Below are positions 11,221 to 23,400 of a stretch of DNA of 64,000 nt, piece after piece; within the stretch, counting starts at the first letter, position 1; every line of letters starts with the position of its first letter. The notes below the pieces were generated by a model. It had not been told where the DNA came from and did not search any database. It was given only the letters and a program-made list of their open reading frames with translations. This stretch comes from Torymus aiolomorphi. Lineage: Eukaryota; Arthropoda; Insecta; Hymenoptera; Torymidae. Location of the stretch: contig CM070875.1 of the NCBI GenBank assembly GCA_036365515.1, forward strand, positions 8,088,501 through 8,152,500. The letters are read 5' to 3'. The position numbers and the translations under genes are program-made.

Positions 11221-11606
11221 TTAATAGATATTGAAGGGCTACCTGAGATTGAAGTAATCCGTGAAATTGTTAATGAAGAAGCAATGATATACGTTGCTGG
11301 TTATGTTGCTTATAAATATAGATCAAAGTATCCTTTGATTGGCATATCTACACGCGAACTACCTAATACAATAGTTCCATATTGGATATGTTACATATTA
11401 CGGGGATCTTTAATTTATCCATCTGATGAGATTTTAAGAGCAGCAAAGATTTTAGAAAAACTTTTTAACGTTTTTCATGAAGATTTTTTATCTGATACAA
11501 CTTTAATTTTTAAAAGTAGCTTCTTTAGTCAAACGCAGTTTTATTATTAATAATGAGAAAGAACTAATACCCGATGAAGTTTTATTATGTCTTGTTAGAA
11601 CACGTA
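11221..11606 (+). pseudogene. C-terminal part of a P-element/THAP-like transposase, first piece
   Basis: The frame reads IEGLPEIEVIREIVNEE, then MIYVAGYVAYKYRSKYPLIG, GSLIYPSDEILRAAKILEK and a stop after SQTQFYY (11550). A following piece in another frame reads IPDEVLLCLVRTR. The YVAGYVA and SLIYPSDE segments recur in insect proteins annotated as P-element or THAP-type transposases; this is recognition of a pattern, not an alignment. The gene is truncated at its N-terminal side by the AT repeat and broken at its C-terminal side by inserted DNA. Confidence 0.5.
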
Positions 11607-11615
11607 TATCTTTGT

Positions 11616-12314
11616 TACACGGAAAAAAGTTTCCATTAAAAATTACTATTTTCTCTACTAGTCGGAGGACATACTCAAATTCTCAAGATATTTAATATAT
11701 TTTTAGCAATTAATGGTATACACCTTTTTAAAAATAAATAAATATGGTTATAAAATTTGTTATATTACTTATATAAAATTTAGTACTTACTATACTAAAT
11801 TTTCAAAACACTAATATTTGATAGAAGATGTAGCAATTTTTACGAGCCATTTGATAGAATTGTAGCAATTCTACGAATCACTTTACCAAAAATTATACGA
11901 GACCTTCTGCTAACGACAACATCAGCAAGTCGACATAACCTTAAAAGAGATTTACTTATCACCTTCTCTTCTATAAAATTAATTATAAAATATAACCTGC
12001 ACGTTGGCGTAGCGGTAAGACTGCGGCTTCTCGCGCGGCGGACTCGGATCAATCTCTGCTTTTTTTTCAAATACAAAAAATTATTTATTTCTTCTACTTG
12101 TACATTCACAACCTAAAATATAACGTCGGTAATATAGATACGAAAAAAAATGTTTTTAATTGTAAATTTCCGCTTTAGTTTCCGAAATACTAAAATTTGG
12201 TAAAGTGGATTCTAAAATTCAATACATTTCGAGTATGTCCCCGGTTTTCTATACAGTTTACTAAATTTTAGTCATTGAAGGAGTAATTTTTACTGGAAAC
12301 ATTTTTTCCGTGTA
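11616..12314. mobile_element. 699-bp foldback element with acacgg ends
   Basis: The left end tacacggaaaaaagtttcc (11616) pairs with the right end at about 12291-12314 (ggaaacattttttccgtgta), followed inward by attaaaaattact against agtaatttttact. The interior holds further partly complementary pieces and a tRNA-like block. No protein is encoded, so it is non-autonomous. Confidence 0.65.
12003..12060 (+). repeat. tRNA-like (SINE-type) segment
   Basis: The sequence contains a good polymerase III A box, tggcgtagcggtaaga at about 12009, and a weak B-box-like ggatcaatctc about 38 bp downstream, then a T run that would end transcription. The anticodon arm cannot be folded convincingly, so this is not a working tRNA gene. 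It is probably the head of a tRNA-derived SINE. Confidence 0.4.
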
Positions 12315-12910
12315 CGCCCAGAATTGGGTGTACTTAAATATAAAGGTTGTGTGTCCTGGGAGTTTAGCCTCGCTCGAGAGCTCCCACTGGTCTAGGATTA
12401 AGAAATTGAAGATTATGATATGTGTATATATGTATGTATATTTTTCGTGTATTGCACTTTGATACAATAATGTAACGACGCTTTTGGCAATAACGTGTGT
12501 AGGAAATAAACTTGTGTTGGATTAATATGTGCACTTTGATACAATAATGTAACGACGCTTTTGGCACAATTTACAATCTAGTTCTTGTTGGATCTTGAGT
12601 TGGAGGTTCGTAACGCTGGAATCCTGCAGCGGGTACCCAAGTCTCCGGTAGTTCGGCCTTAATCAACTATGCAGAGGCACGCCAGAGGAAGTTCGAGAGT
12701 GACCCTTGTCTCCTCGTTCGCACGCGGTCTTATACCCGACGAGAAGATAAAAAGATGAAATAAGTATTACACGTAAGTCGGGCGCTTACGCGTAATTTCG
12801 GCAAGCGCTTACAAAACTGCTGACGGCGACCGCGATTCTATATAACCGTACGCGATATATTAGCGTGTCCGATTGCGAAAATGTACGAACAGTGGGTTGA
12901 TGACAGACGT
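12315..12910. other. Inserted DNA with a 77-bp direct repeat
   Basis: The block cactttgatacaataatgta with acgacgcttttggca occurs at 12454-12489 and again at 12531-12566, a period of 77 bp. Sequence from about 12580 to 12880 is more GC-rich (ctggaatcctgcagcgggta) and resembles retroelement or LTR-type DNA, but no retroelement motif can be confirmed. Confidence 0.5.
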
Positions 12911-13067
12911 AATAGAGAAAGAAGTAATACCCGATGAAGTTTTATTATGTCTTGTTAGAACACGTACCTACATAAGATTAAGACAATTAAATAAAAATTT
13001 GAAAAACTCGTGTAAGAAAATAAGAATTGCACAAAGTTCTGTAAAAAATATGAAATTTTATTGTTAA
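12911..13067 (+). pseudogene. C-terminal part of the transposase, second piece
   Basis: The first 56 bp repeat 11552-11606 almost exactly and code for IPDEVLLCLVRTR. Here the frame continues naturally into TYIRLRQLNKNLKNSC and ends at a stop at 13065. It is therefore the true C-terminus of the protein whose earlier part lies at 11221-11550, displaced by about 1.3 kb of inserted DNA. Confidence 0.5.
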
Positions 13068-16000
13068 ATAATTTTATCAACAATATTTTATTTTAATTAC
13101 TTTAAATTATTTATAATCTCGTTCACTTTTTTACTTAATTTATAATAAAAAATTATTTTATTATTTTACAATTGTATGTTGTGTATTTTCTTATTGCCTG
13201 ATTGCGTTTTTGACGATGCATTACATGTATTATCATACATATATTATAGATTATTGGCTTTTTAATCGTTTTATTATTATATCTTATTTTATTGGTTAAA
13301 TAAATCAATTTATAAAATTTAAAATTATATTTTTCTTTACCTTTATCTACATGAGTACATAATAATTTAATTTATACCACTCTAACCTCAAAATCACAAC
13401 TTTGGTATGATTTTTCGGCACTCGTGGTATAAAATACCGTTCCAAACGAGTGCGAAAGTTGATTATTCAGTTATTTAGTTGATTATTTACTCGCTTCGCT
13501 CGTGCGAAAACCGTCACATGAAGTAAATCATCATCTTCCGCACCAGTGTCGAAATGTACTATTTAAATTTAGCACGCCTTTAAGCGTGGATTTGATTGGC
13601 TGAAAAAGTAATATGGCCGTTCTTGGGCGCTGCATGTGATTGGTTGATTTAGTAGTGTACGCAAGAACACACACCTTGTATTCTTTACATCATGGGTTTT
13701 TATAAAGGATTTTCACATTTATAATAATATAATTTTACGTAAATAATCAAATGTGTAATAATTAAAATGAGAAGTACTTTACATATATTTGATTGTATGA
13801 TATGTTTTGCAATGATAAATAGCGAAATTCGATCTTACACAGCCTTATTGATTAGGGAATCAACAGTTGACGGCGCCGCGCAACGGCGCAAAACACATTT
13901 CGTATGCCACACGTGCCCCCCTTGGGTGCCATGCATGCCCCGTTTTTACTGTTTTTTTCAATTTGATAATGCATAATTGTTAAGCATTATTAGGTCAAAA
14001 ATCAAACGAGGCCTCAAAGTGCAAAGTCTGAACTATCAAATTTCACTTTATTTTGAACGGATCCATCCTTTTTTTGCATTCTGTCAGATAAACGAAAAAT
14101 GAAGCCAACCTTTTTTTCACTTTTAATTTCATTCTCATTAAACTCATTAACATTACTTTTAGTAACGACTAGACGTATTTTTCTTCGATTTCTATAAAAA
14201 TGTGCTTCAAAATATTTATTAACCGTTTAAATATCGTGGTGCCAAATTGACCCGTCGGTCTCGCCGTGCCCCACCTTCCCCTAAGTATTATATTTATTAT
14301 TTAAATATTACGACTATAATTATTATAAATTGTTTTGTACAACTGTGACTGTAAAAATTATATTATACATAATTATACAATCAATATAGAATCTAAAAAT
14401 AAAATTTTCTAGTTTAAAGTTTTATTTTTTAATAAACCTGTTAATAAATTGTTTGAATTCACAATACAAACAAAAACCTTTTTTAAAATAAACTTAATTT
14501 TTAAGAATCACAAAAAAAATTCCATACATTAACTGCACACGTATTACTGTATAAGTAGAAATTCTTTTTTCGGAAAATATGATTGATTCTTGTAATATAA
14601 ATGATAAATTATAAAACTAAATGGTTTTACTAATTATTATTATATTTTTACAATACCAGTATATTTACAAAGGAAATCATTGAACAATCTCAACAACAAT
14701 CAATTCTTTGATTAAGTTACATGATACATTTAAATCTACTCTAAACTAAGACTGCAGGTGTTTTAAAAAAATACGAGCATAAAAAATGTAGAAAAAATGT
14801 GTAACGTTTATTATAGCGATACAATTTCGCGCGTACTTAATTACATAAATCAACGATGCTTTAGGATGCATCTGCAACTCTTTATTCACCATCAATCGCA
14901 AGATTCAATTGTTGAACGTAGACTACGCACTTAAATATTAAGTTTCTTTCTTTGACTTTTTTTCAAATACATATTATGTGCTTTTGTTAAGAAATAAGTG
15001 AAAAGTGAGTGAACGGGGAATGAAATGTATAACTATTATTTCAGAAAAAATGAGAATTAACAAAAATACATTTTGCACTATTAATTATTTTATAAGCGAC
15101 TACAATACGAACTACTAGTATGACACATTGAAAAATATTTCGCTTTATTCTTATTTTAAAAATTAAAAAAAAAAAAAAAAAAAGATTTCAAACGTCAAAG
15201 TGAATCAGCGTACATAGTTCTTACAAGTAACAAATTCTTTTCAATTTTTTTATTTTTTTTTTTTATTTTACATAATTGGAACGCTCCGACTGAGAATTCA
15301 TAAAAATATTTGTATTGAAAATTAATTTTATGTATGTTGGAAAGATACGAAGGTACTTATAAATTATACAATCTTTTTATCACTGAGCAAAAAATTTATT
15401 AAGAAATGACAAATAAAGATATTTAATTTTTTCAATTTGTATAAAAACATTTTTCCCCGTTATTAATTAAGCAAGTTTTGATCATTGATGAAGGTAAAAA
15501 ATGGTGTTACCTCTAATTATAAATTAAATTTTTTGACACTCTGTGCGTAAAGTACCACTTTTACGTAGGCTTACGTTTACAAGCATACGCAAAAATAGAA
15601 CTTTACGCACAGAGGGTCAAAAAATAATGTTCGATACACGCGATAAACATGATTCATACAGAAGTGTGATTGGCATCCTTGCTTCGCTCGGGGGACAAAC
15701 TCACGCTCTTGCGAGAATCTTTTTATTGCACTGGTATCGAAAAGTACTATTACAAAACTTTTATGGCAGAAAAATCTTAGGTAATAATGTCTTTTACATT
15801 GTCTTAATGAATTCTTTGCCCAACTTACGTTCTTGTAAACGAAACCTCATTAAAAACTACTTTGTAGTTTGTTATACACATTATTCAATATTGAAAAATT
15901 CGTTCATACACGTTCATATCGGAAGGAGTAAACTCGTTTAAGTTATACTACGTTCTAAGGAATAAGAATTACTTGTCATCTAAGACCACACAACAATTTT

Positions 16001-16568
16001 TCTCACACATGCCGCAATATTTCTTGGTTTCATAATCATTTTTATAAATACACTTCAATTCTTCCAGTACATATGGACACGCATTTCGAGTACATACAAG
16101 TGCAAAACAAAATACGCTCGGTTTAGTTAAATTAGACGCGATTGAGTGTCGAAAGCTATAGAAAAACTTTTAGATGAAACTTAGTTATCTCCATCTAACC
16201 GTTATTTTTTATACAGTAAAAATTCTTTTACAATTTTCAAAATTTGCCTTTTTTAGGTACGACTTCGCTTTACCAAAAAAATGTTTTTGTCAATTATTAA
16301 AATATGTTATTCTCGTTCAACTGAAACATTTAGTAACACTATTTTGATATATTGAAATAGAACAAAATTAAAAATAATTTTCTAATTATGAGGTTAATAA
16401 ATGTGCTTTTTATATTAATAAAGCAATTAAATTTGTAAAATGTAATATAAAAAGTTTCCTAATTTAAAAATAAATAATCTGTCAAGATTGCCTTTCTATA
16501 TTACTCCATGTAAAGGTTAAAAAAAAATTGCCAAATTTGTATATTTTTTACTTTGTATTATCAAAAGT
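13068..16568. other. Long AT-rich stretch without a recognisable gene
   Basis: No ORF here looks like a protein. The part at 13380-13690 includes cactcgtggtataaaatacc and a tcgcttcgctcg block reminiscent of the short elements elsewhere in the window. The part at 13860-13950 is GC-rich. The part from 14280 on is almost pure A/T with homopolymer runs near 15164-15183 and 15246-15265. A palindrome at 15532-15625 is listed separately. Part of 16300-16845 may be the 3' UTR of the zinc-finger gene. Confidence 0.5.
15532..15625. repeat. Short palindromic element
   Basis: The arm tttttgacactctgtgcgta with aagt pairs with actttacgcacagagggtca followed by aaaaa; the loop of about 45 bp is rich in TTACG-type motifs. 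Just downstream (15676-15740) is a cttgcttcgctcggg block like those in other short elements of the window. Confidence 0.65.
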
Positions 16569-16574
16569 TTTATT
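16569..16574 (-). terminator. Possible poly(A) signal of the zinc-finger gene
   Basis: AATAAA on the minus strand about 270 bases beyond the stop codon at 16846. Other A/T-rich candidates lie further on, so this is only the nearest good match. Confidence 0.4.
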
Positions 16575-16845
16575 AATCAGGCTAAATTTTATATATGTTA
16601 CTAAAAATTACCTGTCATAATTATACTGATTTGAAAAAAAAGTAAAGTATCAAAGCTACGGTGATAAATCGTAGCAAATTTTGAATATTGTAAAACAGAA
16701 GCATTTAATTTTCCGTAAAAATTTCAGCAAAACCTCACTTTGTTCGCAGCTCAGGAAATCAGCAAATCCTTTCCCTATATTTTCACTGGCAATCCAGAGG
16801 GTCCACCTCTTCCAGTTCGTTCTCTCCACCATTGTCCTCCAAATA

Positions 16846-17383
16846 TCAGGTATGTGTCTCCATGTGGTCTGCTAGGTGACGCTGCGATGGGTATCTTTTG
16901 TTACACACATGACATGAATGATTGTGACTGACCCTCATGTGCTGACGCAGAAGCTCTTCGGAGTCGAAAAGAATGGGCGACGGACAGTAGTCGCACACGT
17001 AACAGCATACCGGACTAGTCGGCGAATTGTGCAGCGTCGTTACGTGTTCCACCAACTCGGTGTCCATGCCGAACGAAACGTGGCAGATGCGACAAGTGTA
17101 GCGCTTGTCAGGAGCGTTCATGGCTGGAGGACGATTGGTCGATATCCCGTGACGCGGTCTTTCGGGCATCTGGTTCACCGACACGTGCTTAACAGGAGGA
17201 CGTTGCTGCTGCTGCAACTGCTGCAACTGTGGTGGTGGTGGCAGCGGTGGTTGCATCTGTCCCATTTGATTTGGGGATGCAGTGGAAGGTGTTAAACAGT
17301 GGCCCTTCTCGTGAGCACGAACTATGTTGATATTCTCCGATCGGAAAGGACACGTCGGAATTTTGCAAGTGTAGATGACCTTT

Positions 17384-17416
<33 letters not shown>

Positions 17417-20400
17417 TGTGGCTGTTGCTGAGGTGCAGGATATTGAGGGCCATTACTAGCGTAGCTTACAAGATCACCGTGTTGTCGGACGTAGGTCTTT
17501 CCAGGGAGTTGGGGCGTTTTCTGCTGCAGTAATGCAGAGATCATTGGTGATTTAATACTAGCTTCATTGCCCATATAGCTATTATTGTAAGGCATGCGCA
17601 TACTCTGTGTCCAAACATAAATGCAAAAACAAAAACATAGACAACAAACAATGAAATAAAAGAAAATTTTAAGTGCCTAAAACGATAAACATGTCAATTG
17701 CAAAAAGAAATTGACGTATTATTCAAATAATTAAAAATATATTTCAACGTAAGAAAAAACAAAAAATCATAAAGAGACTAGTAAAACTCATAAAATCATA
17801 AAAATTAACTTACGGATTGATGGTTATTTATGATCTCCTGGAAACTGGGCAGGCTCTGCTGATGTGATGTCGAAGGGGCCGTTTGCTTCGCTAGTAATGA
17901 ACCCAAACTACTTGGTAAGTTACGCTGACTGGATTGAACGGTACTTGGCCTGCTGGATACTATTGAACCAGAGGTGCTAGATACCATCGTGCCCGAAGTG
18001 CCGGGATACGGTGGCGGTTGTCCGCGTGGCGACGCATAGTTAGTGCTTATAGCCTGTCGGAGAAGACTTTGTTGTGACGGTTGAGGCTGCTGGTGGCTCA
18101 TGCCGTAATTATAGTTCATATTCGGCATTCCATTGGCATTCGTACCGTTACACGGCGCAAACCAATAATTCTGTTGTTGTTGCTGCTGCTGTTGTTGATG
18201 ATAAGGGGAAGCTACCGATGGACTCATTCTCTTATTCAAATCTAAAATGTTACGATTTCGAATAGCAATATAATCTGTGTTATCGATTTAAAATTTAAAT
18301 TGGAGTATAATAAAAAGTATGTTTACCAGCTTGATTCGGAGATACTTGTCCATTGGATAGTCGCTGAAACTGCTGTTGCAGCTGTGTGATGAGTGGACTC
18401 GACACATTACCCGATGATCTTCTGATTGTTGGAACAGACGTCGGCGGCGTCGCACGCTTAGGTTTTGATCCAGCCTCATGTGTCATAGTGTGCTGCTCGA
18501 ACGCAGGAAGAGAATCGAAGCTTTGACCACACACCGCGCACAGATGAATTTTCATCCGCTGAAGCTCAGCTATCGAACGCACCCGCAGGAATGGCTTAGC
18601 CTCGCTACTTTCCTTGGTCTTTTGTTGATTCTGTTGCTGACTCGGCGAGGCCGAATCGCTGTCTCGTGCACTAGAGTCTCCGATCTTATCTTCAGCAGGA
18701 GGCCCCTCGCCCTCGCTAACGTCATCAGTAACGAGAACGACTTCAAAAGGTTGAGGCGTCATGGACTCTGAGCTAGTAGGTGTCGCATTACCATCTGAAG
18801 TTCCGTTATCTTTGTCTGGCATTGGACTGCCTACGTTTGCTTGTTCATTGCTACTATTACCTAACATAGATTCAAAGTTCGGATTAACCATTGTCATATA
18901 GGACTTTCTCGTTGTAAGAGGAGACGCTGTAAGAAGCAAAATGATGGTAATTTGAATAAATATCATTTTGAATGATAAACGACAGTTTATTAAAAAAATA
19001 TTTGAACTTTATTTTCAATATTATTGATCATACCGGCGTTTTCGTTACGCGGAGTAGATTTGCCGCTTGACGTAGTGGTAGGTGTGGCAGTATCCAAAAC
19101 AGGGCTGTTCGACCTTGAATCTATCAGTATTTCTTCGACAACTGGATTCCTTGTAACATATTGTTGTTGTCGTTGTTGTCGTCCTGGTGTTGCGTTCATC
19201 ACAGTATTATTTCCAGTTGCACTGTCATTTGTCACGTTGAGAGGAACTGGTGGGACCACTTGGGGTATGACGTTATTTGATGCAAGCGTAACTTGACCAA
19301 AATTTCTGTTATCTATATTTTGTATTTGCAATGGTTGCTGCTGGTATTGTATGCTTGGTACTACTATAAATGTATAGAAATAATAATTATATTATAATAT
19401 AATTTCTAGTTAATAAATATTGCACGAAAACAGTGAAATTAAAATTAAATTGACGTAGTAACAATCTGGTTTTCGCTAAAATACGATAATAACTTTATTG
19501 ATACAAAATTGAAAAATTTGAAAAAATTGAAACATCTGAAACATATGCCAAACCTTTATTACGTAAAAAATATGTGGAAAAAAGTTATTAATTTTTTCAA
19601 AATAAATGAAGTACATATGAAAATTTTCTGTCTTGTACTTATCAAGGACCACGGGAGCGTTTAAAGAAAAAAGTAAAATATGAATCTTAATGAAATCATA
19701 TGTTATTAAGGAAGATTTACAATACTGGATATTTGATTTTTCGGTAGTTCGAGATGCATGGCGTTTTGATTAGACAATGATCGTCACTTATAACGCATAA
19801 TAATTACGCATAATTTTGGCAGTTATTTTTGTAAAAAGTTCAATTCATCTATTATTCGATATCATGTTTTATTATTCTACTGGAAGTTTCTTTTTAATTT
19901 GCAGTTTTGAGAATTGAACTAAATTTTAAGAAACAACTTAGCATTTTAAGAAACACAGCTGTGATCTTGTATATGAATGAAATTACTGGCATAGAGGTTT
20001 ACGTGATACTTTCATCAAAATGAATACTAAATATTCTATTTTACAAGGCGCTAAAGTTATTAGAATGAAACCGAGTGAAAATGTGAATAATTACTCACTA
20101 TTTGTTAGTGGTGCAGAACCCTGTGCATTAACGTTTCCATTAATGCTGGGATACTCTATATAAACGGGCTGAATTTGCCTCCCACCATCAGGCGCTACGT
20201 GCTCGTCGGCCACCCACAGAGTTGTGGTATGTGTCGTTGGAACCATCGGTGCCGGGGGTGGTGGCAAGGCCATTGTCGGTGCTGATGCTTGAGATACCTT
20301 TTTCTGATGTGCCGCGTCGTGCTCCTTCAGCGATTTCTCAGTCTCGAATCCAAATCTGCAGTAGTGGCAGACATACGGCGCTTGGATGTAGTACACTAGA

Positions 20401-23400
20401 CATGTGATCACCTCACTCTTGTGCACCAGGCGGCAGTGCCTCTCGAATTTGTCATAGCTATAATCGGTGAGAGGACTTTCGGGGAAGATGTTGCAGGTCT
20501 TGCACGTGTAGAGTTCCATGACGGGACTGTGCACGCGTTTCCAGTGATCCTTCATCTCGTCGAGGGACTTGCTGATGGCGCGGCACAAGCTGCACATAAA
20601 GGCTTGCTCGGTGGGGCTTATTGGTAAACGCGAGAATTTGGTGATCGGAGTCTTTAGGTGATTGCGCTCGATGCAATGCCGGTCGTAGTTCTCCTTGCTC
20701 ATGTAGTACTTCTTACACAGATCACAGATAAGTTTAATCATCTGAAGGCGATTGCTCTCAGGTACTTCCACTCGAGGTAGTGTCGATGTCGCCGAGACGC
20801 AAGGAATAAGTTTGTGTTTCTGCAGTTCGGGTTCTGAACTGAATGGTAACCTATTGAAGGAATCATTCGTTTTGTTAATATTTCATTCATGATTGATCAG
20901 TTATTCATAAAATAATTAAAATAATGTAGAACATACCTGCACTGCCGACAAACGTGCTCGGCAATGTAGAAGAATCCTTCTTGGCTCTTGCTTGTCGACA
21001 TCGAGCCGTTAGAATCTTCCAGTACCGAGACAACCGATAATTTTGGAAAGGAGTAACGACTAGCGACGAAATTCGGTGACTTCGTATGATTGAACCAGTG
21101 CGAATAAAAAATACCGCCAACTCCGAAGAAGGCCACCTTACAGATGTTGCAGATGAACGTCACAGTGCCCTGGCAGTTCTTTCTCGCATGCATCTCGAGA
21201 TGTGAGCGCATGTCCATGAGGGTGTTGAGGACGCAGGGACAACCACTACAGAAGAGCTTAGGCATTTTCGTTACTTCGTTATTGGTGCGACGACGTCGGC
21301 ACTCCGGGCTCATACGATAGTGCACCTCGAAGCAGTCGCGACGCCTGAATATGACATTGCATGTCTTACAGAGCAGTACCATCTCGATCTGTAGGTCTTG
21401 ATTCGTTGTCTCATGCGCGTGGCAGGAACAAATCGTAATGGTATTCTGGGGAACGGAGTTGATACGTGTTTGATTGCCTTCGAGATCTACCACCTAGAAT
21501 GATAATTTTTATTATTAGTTTTGTTATTAATTAATAATATCATTTTTTATTATGAATCTCACCAGGTGTTCAGTTGACCTTACTAAAACATCAGACCTTG
21601 CAGAGTCATTTGTCGTCACCTCGTCGACATCCATAGATGATACGCTAGTTCGTACACTATCTATGCTCTTTCTTTGACTCGCGTCGTTTTTCTTTTTCCT
21701 GTTATCATCTTCCTCGTGTGAAGCACTTTCCTCTGCATCCTTTTCCGAATCCTCTGAAGTACCGTCATTGACGAACTTGCGCCTCTCTTTAGCCTTTGCC
21801 TTCTTGAATGCTTCTTGTAATTCCTGTTCATTGTGCGTCATTATATGTTCGAATAGCAGTACTTTTGTTTCAAACATTACAGAACAAATCGTACATCTCA
21901 AGCTCTCAGAATATTTAAATTTTAATTTAGGCCTAGGAGTGGGTTTTTTCACAGATGAGTTACACCCGGAACCACATTTTTTCTGGCAGGGTTGAGCAGG
22001 AGTTAAAGGCGTGTCTACCGTAGACAAAGTGTCGCTATCATCGGGTTGGTCGGCCTTTTCATGTTGTTTTTTATGTTCAGCAAGAACAGTTTGAGTCAAA
22101 AATATTTTATTACATATGTCGCACACAAACATGGTTGTACCGTTGATTACAACTGTTGTTGGCTTCTTTTCTGCCACTTGAACATCACTGGTTGTTGATG
22201 ACAACTGAATTTCAGGGGTCGATTCGCCTTCGTGTAACTGGACAATCGGCTCGTGAATGTTAATATCATTGTGGCTTGAGGGAGCATTAAGAGCTTCCGA
22301 AATGTTTACGGCACCGAAATCTCTCTGCTCAATTGACTCTGGTTGATCCACCAGTGTTGCGATCGCCTGCTCTAGTGACGTTAATGTCGAAGGATCATGC
22401 TGACTAGACTCATTTGTAACTGCTACTTTCGATTTTTCAGGTGATGATTTTTCCACAACTGGAGTTTCCGCGCAAGCGGCAGTTTCTTCGTCTGGAGGCG
22501 CAGGTTGCGTTTCATTTTGGGAATCATTTTCAGATATGCAATCCGCATTGTCAATTTGTTCCACACAATTCTCTACAGGTCGATAATAGTTAATCGGCGT
22601 TTGCCAAGTATCACAAGTAAAGTTTGAGTTCATTAGTAAGTCGACGTATTTGTTAGTAAGCAATTCTATTTCACTGGCTGTATAATCTTTGAAGCTGTTA
22701 CAAACAGCTTCCAATTTTATCAATTGAACCTAAAAAATAATAAAAGTATTAGTTTGAAACCGTATTCGAATTGATTACTAGAAAGAAAAAGTGACGTAAC
22801 AATACCTTCAAATTACCCAACGACAGATTTTTCTGATTATCTGAAGATGTATTGGAATTTGTAGAAGCCAGTTGTGTCAATAAGTTTTCTCTAACCGACT
22901 TGGTGAACTGCTGGGAAGCGTCAGACATTATACTAGCAACACTTGCGCTTCGAATTGGCGTACCGGAGGCCTTCTTTGGCGTCACTGACAGTGCGCCGGC
23001 CCTCGAGGCTCCGGACTTTTGTCCAGAACCAACTGTCGATCCGGCCTTGCTCTTTGGTGTAAGTGTTTGGTTATTGTTATTATACTCGGTCTGCGATTGA
23101 CTGAGGACCAGGACCGGCGTGTTAAGCGCTTCATCCGTTGGACCTCGACTCTCTGGCCTTGACGGCGAACAGTTGCGAGTGATTTCCTCCATTTCTTTGT
23201 CAAGTTCATCCTCGTCCTTTTGAAATTAAATTAATTATTATTTAAAAATCATTAGATCGGTTGAAAGTTCATTTAACCCTGTGCAACGCAGCGGGACGCT
23301 GAGCGTCCCACCTGATTCTAATGAATTTTTCATTTATTTAAAGTAGTTAACGGGTAATTTTATTGCTTTTTTTTTTTATTTTTTACTTTACTACGATGTT

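Noticed and set aside
12003..12060. A functional tRNA gene
   Set aside because: The B box is poor and no cloverleaf with a matching acceptor stem can be drawn; it is kept only as a SINE-like segment.
13767..13976. 69-codon frame ending in a cysteine-rich tail
   Set aside because: There is no recognisable domain, no splice context and no similar frame elsewhere.
17299..17532. Poly-leucine frame on the plus strand
   Set aside because: It is antisense to the glutamine run of the zinc-finger protein, whose exon phases and zinc-finger motifs support the minus strand.
23286..23312. Small hairpin gggacgctgagcgtccc in a zinc-finger gene intron
   Set aside because: It is too short to call as a structural RNA or element and has no second copy in the window.
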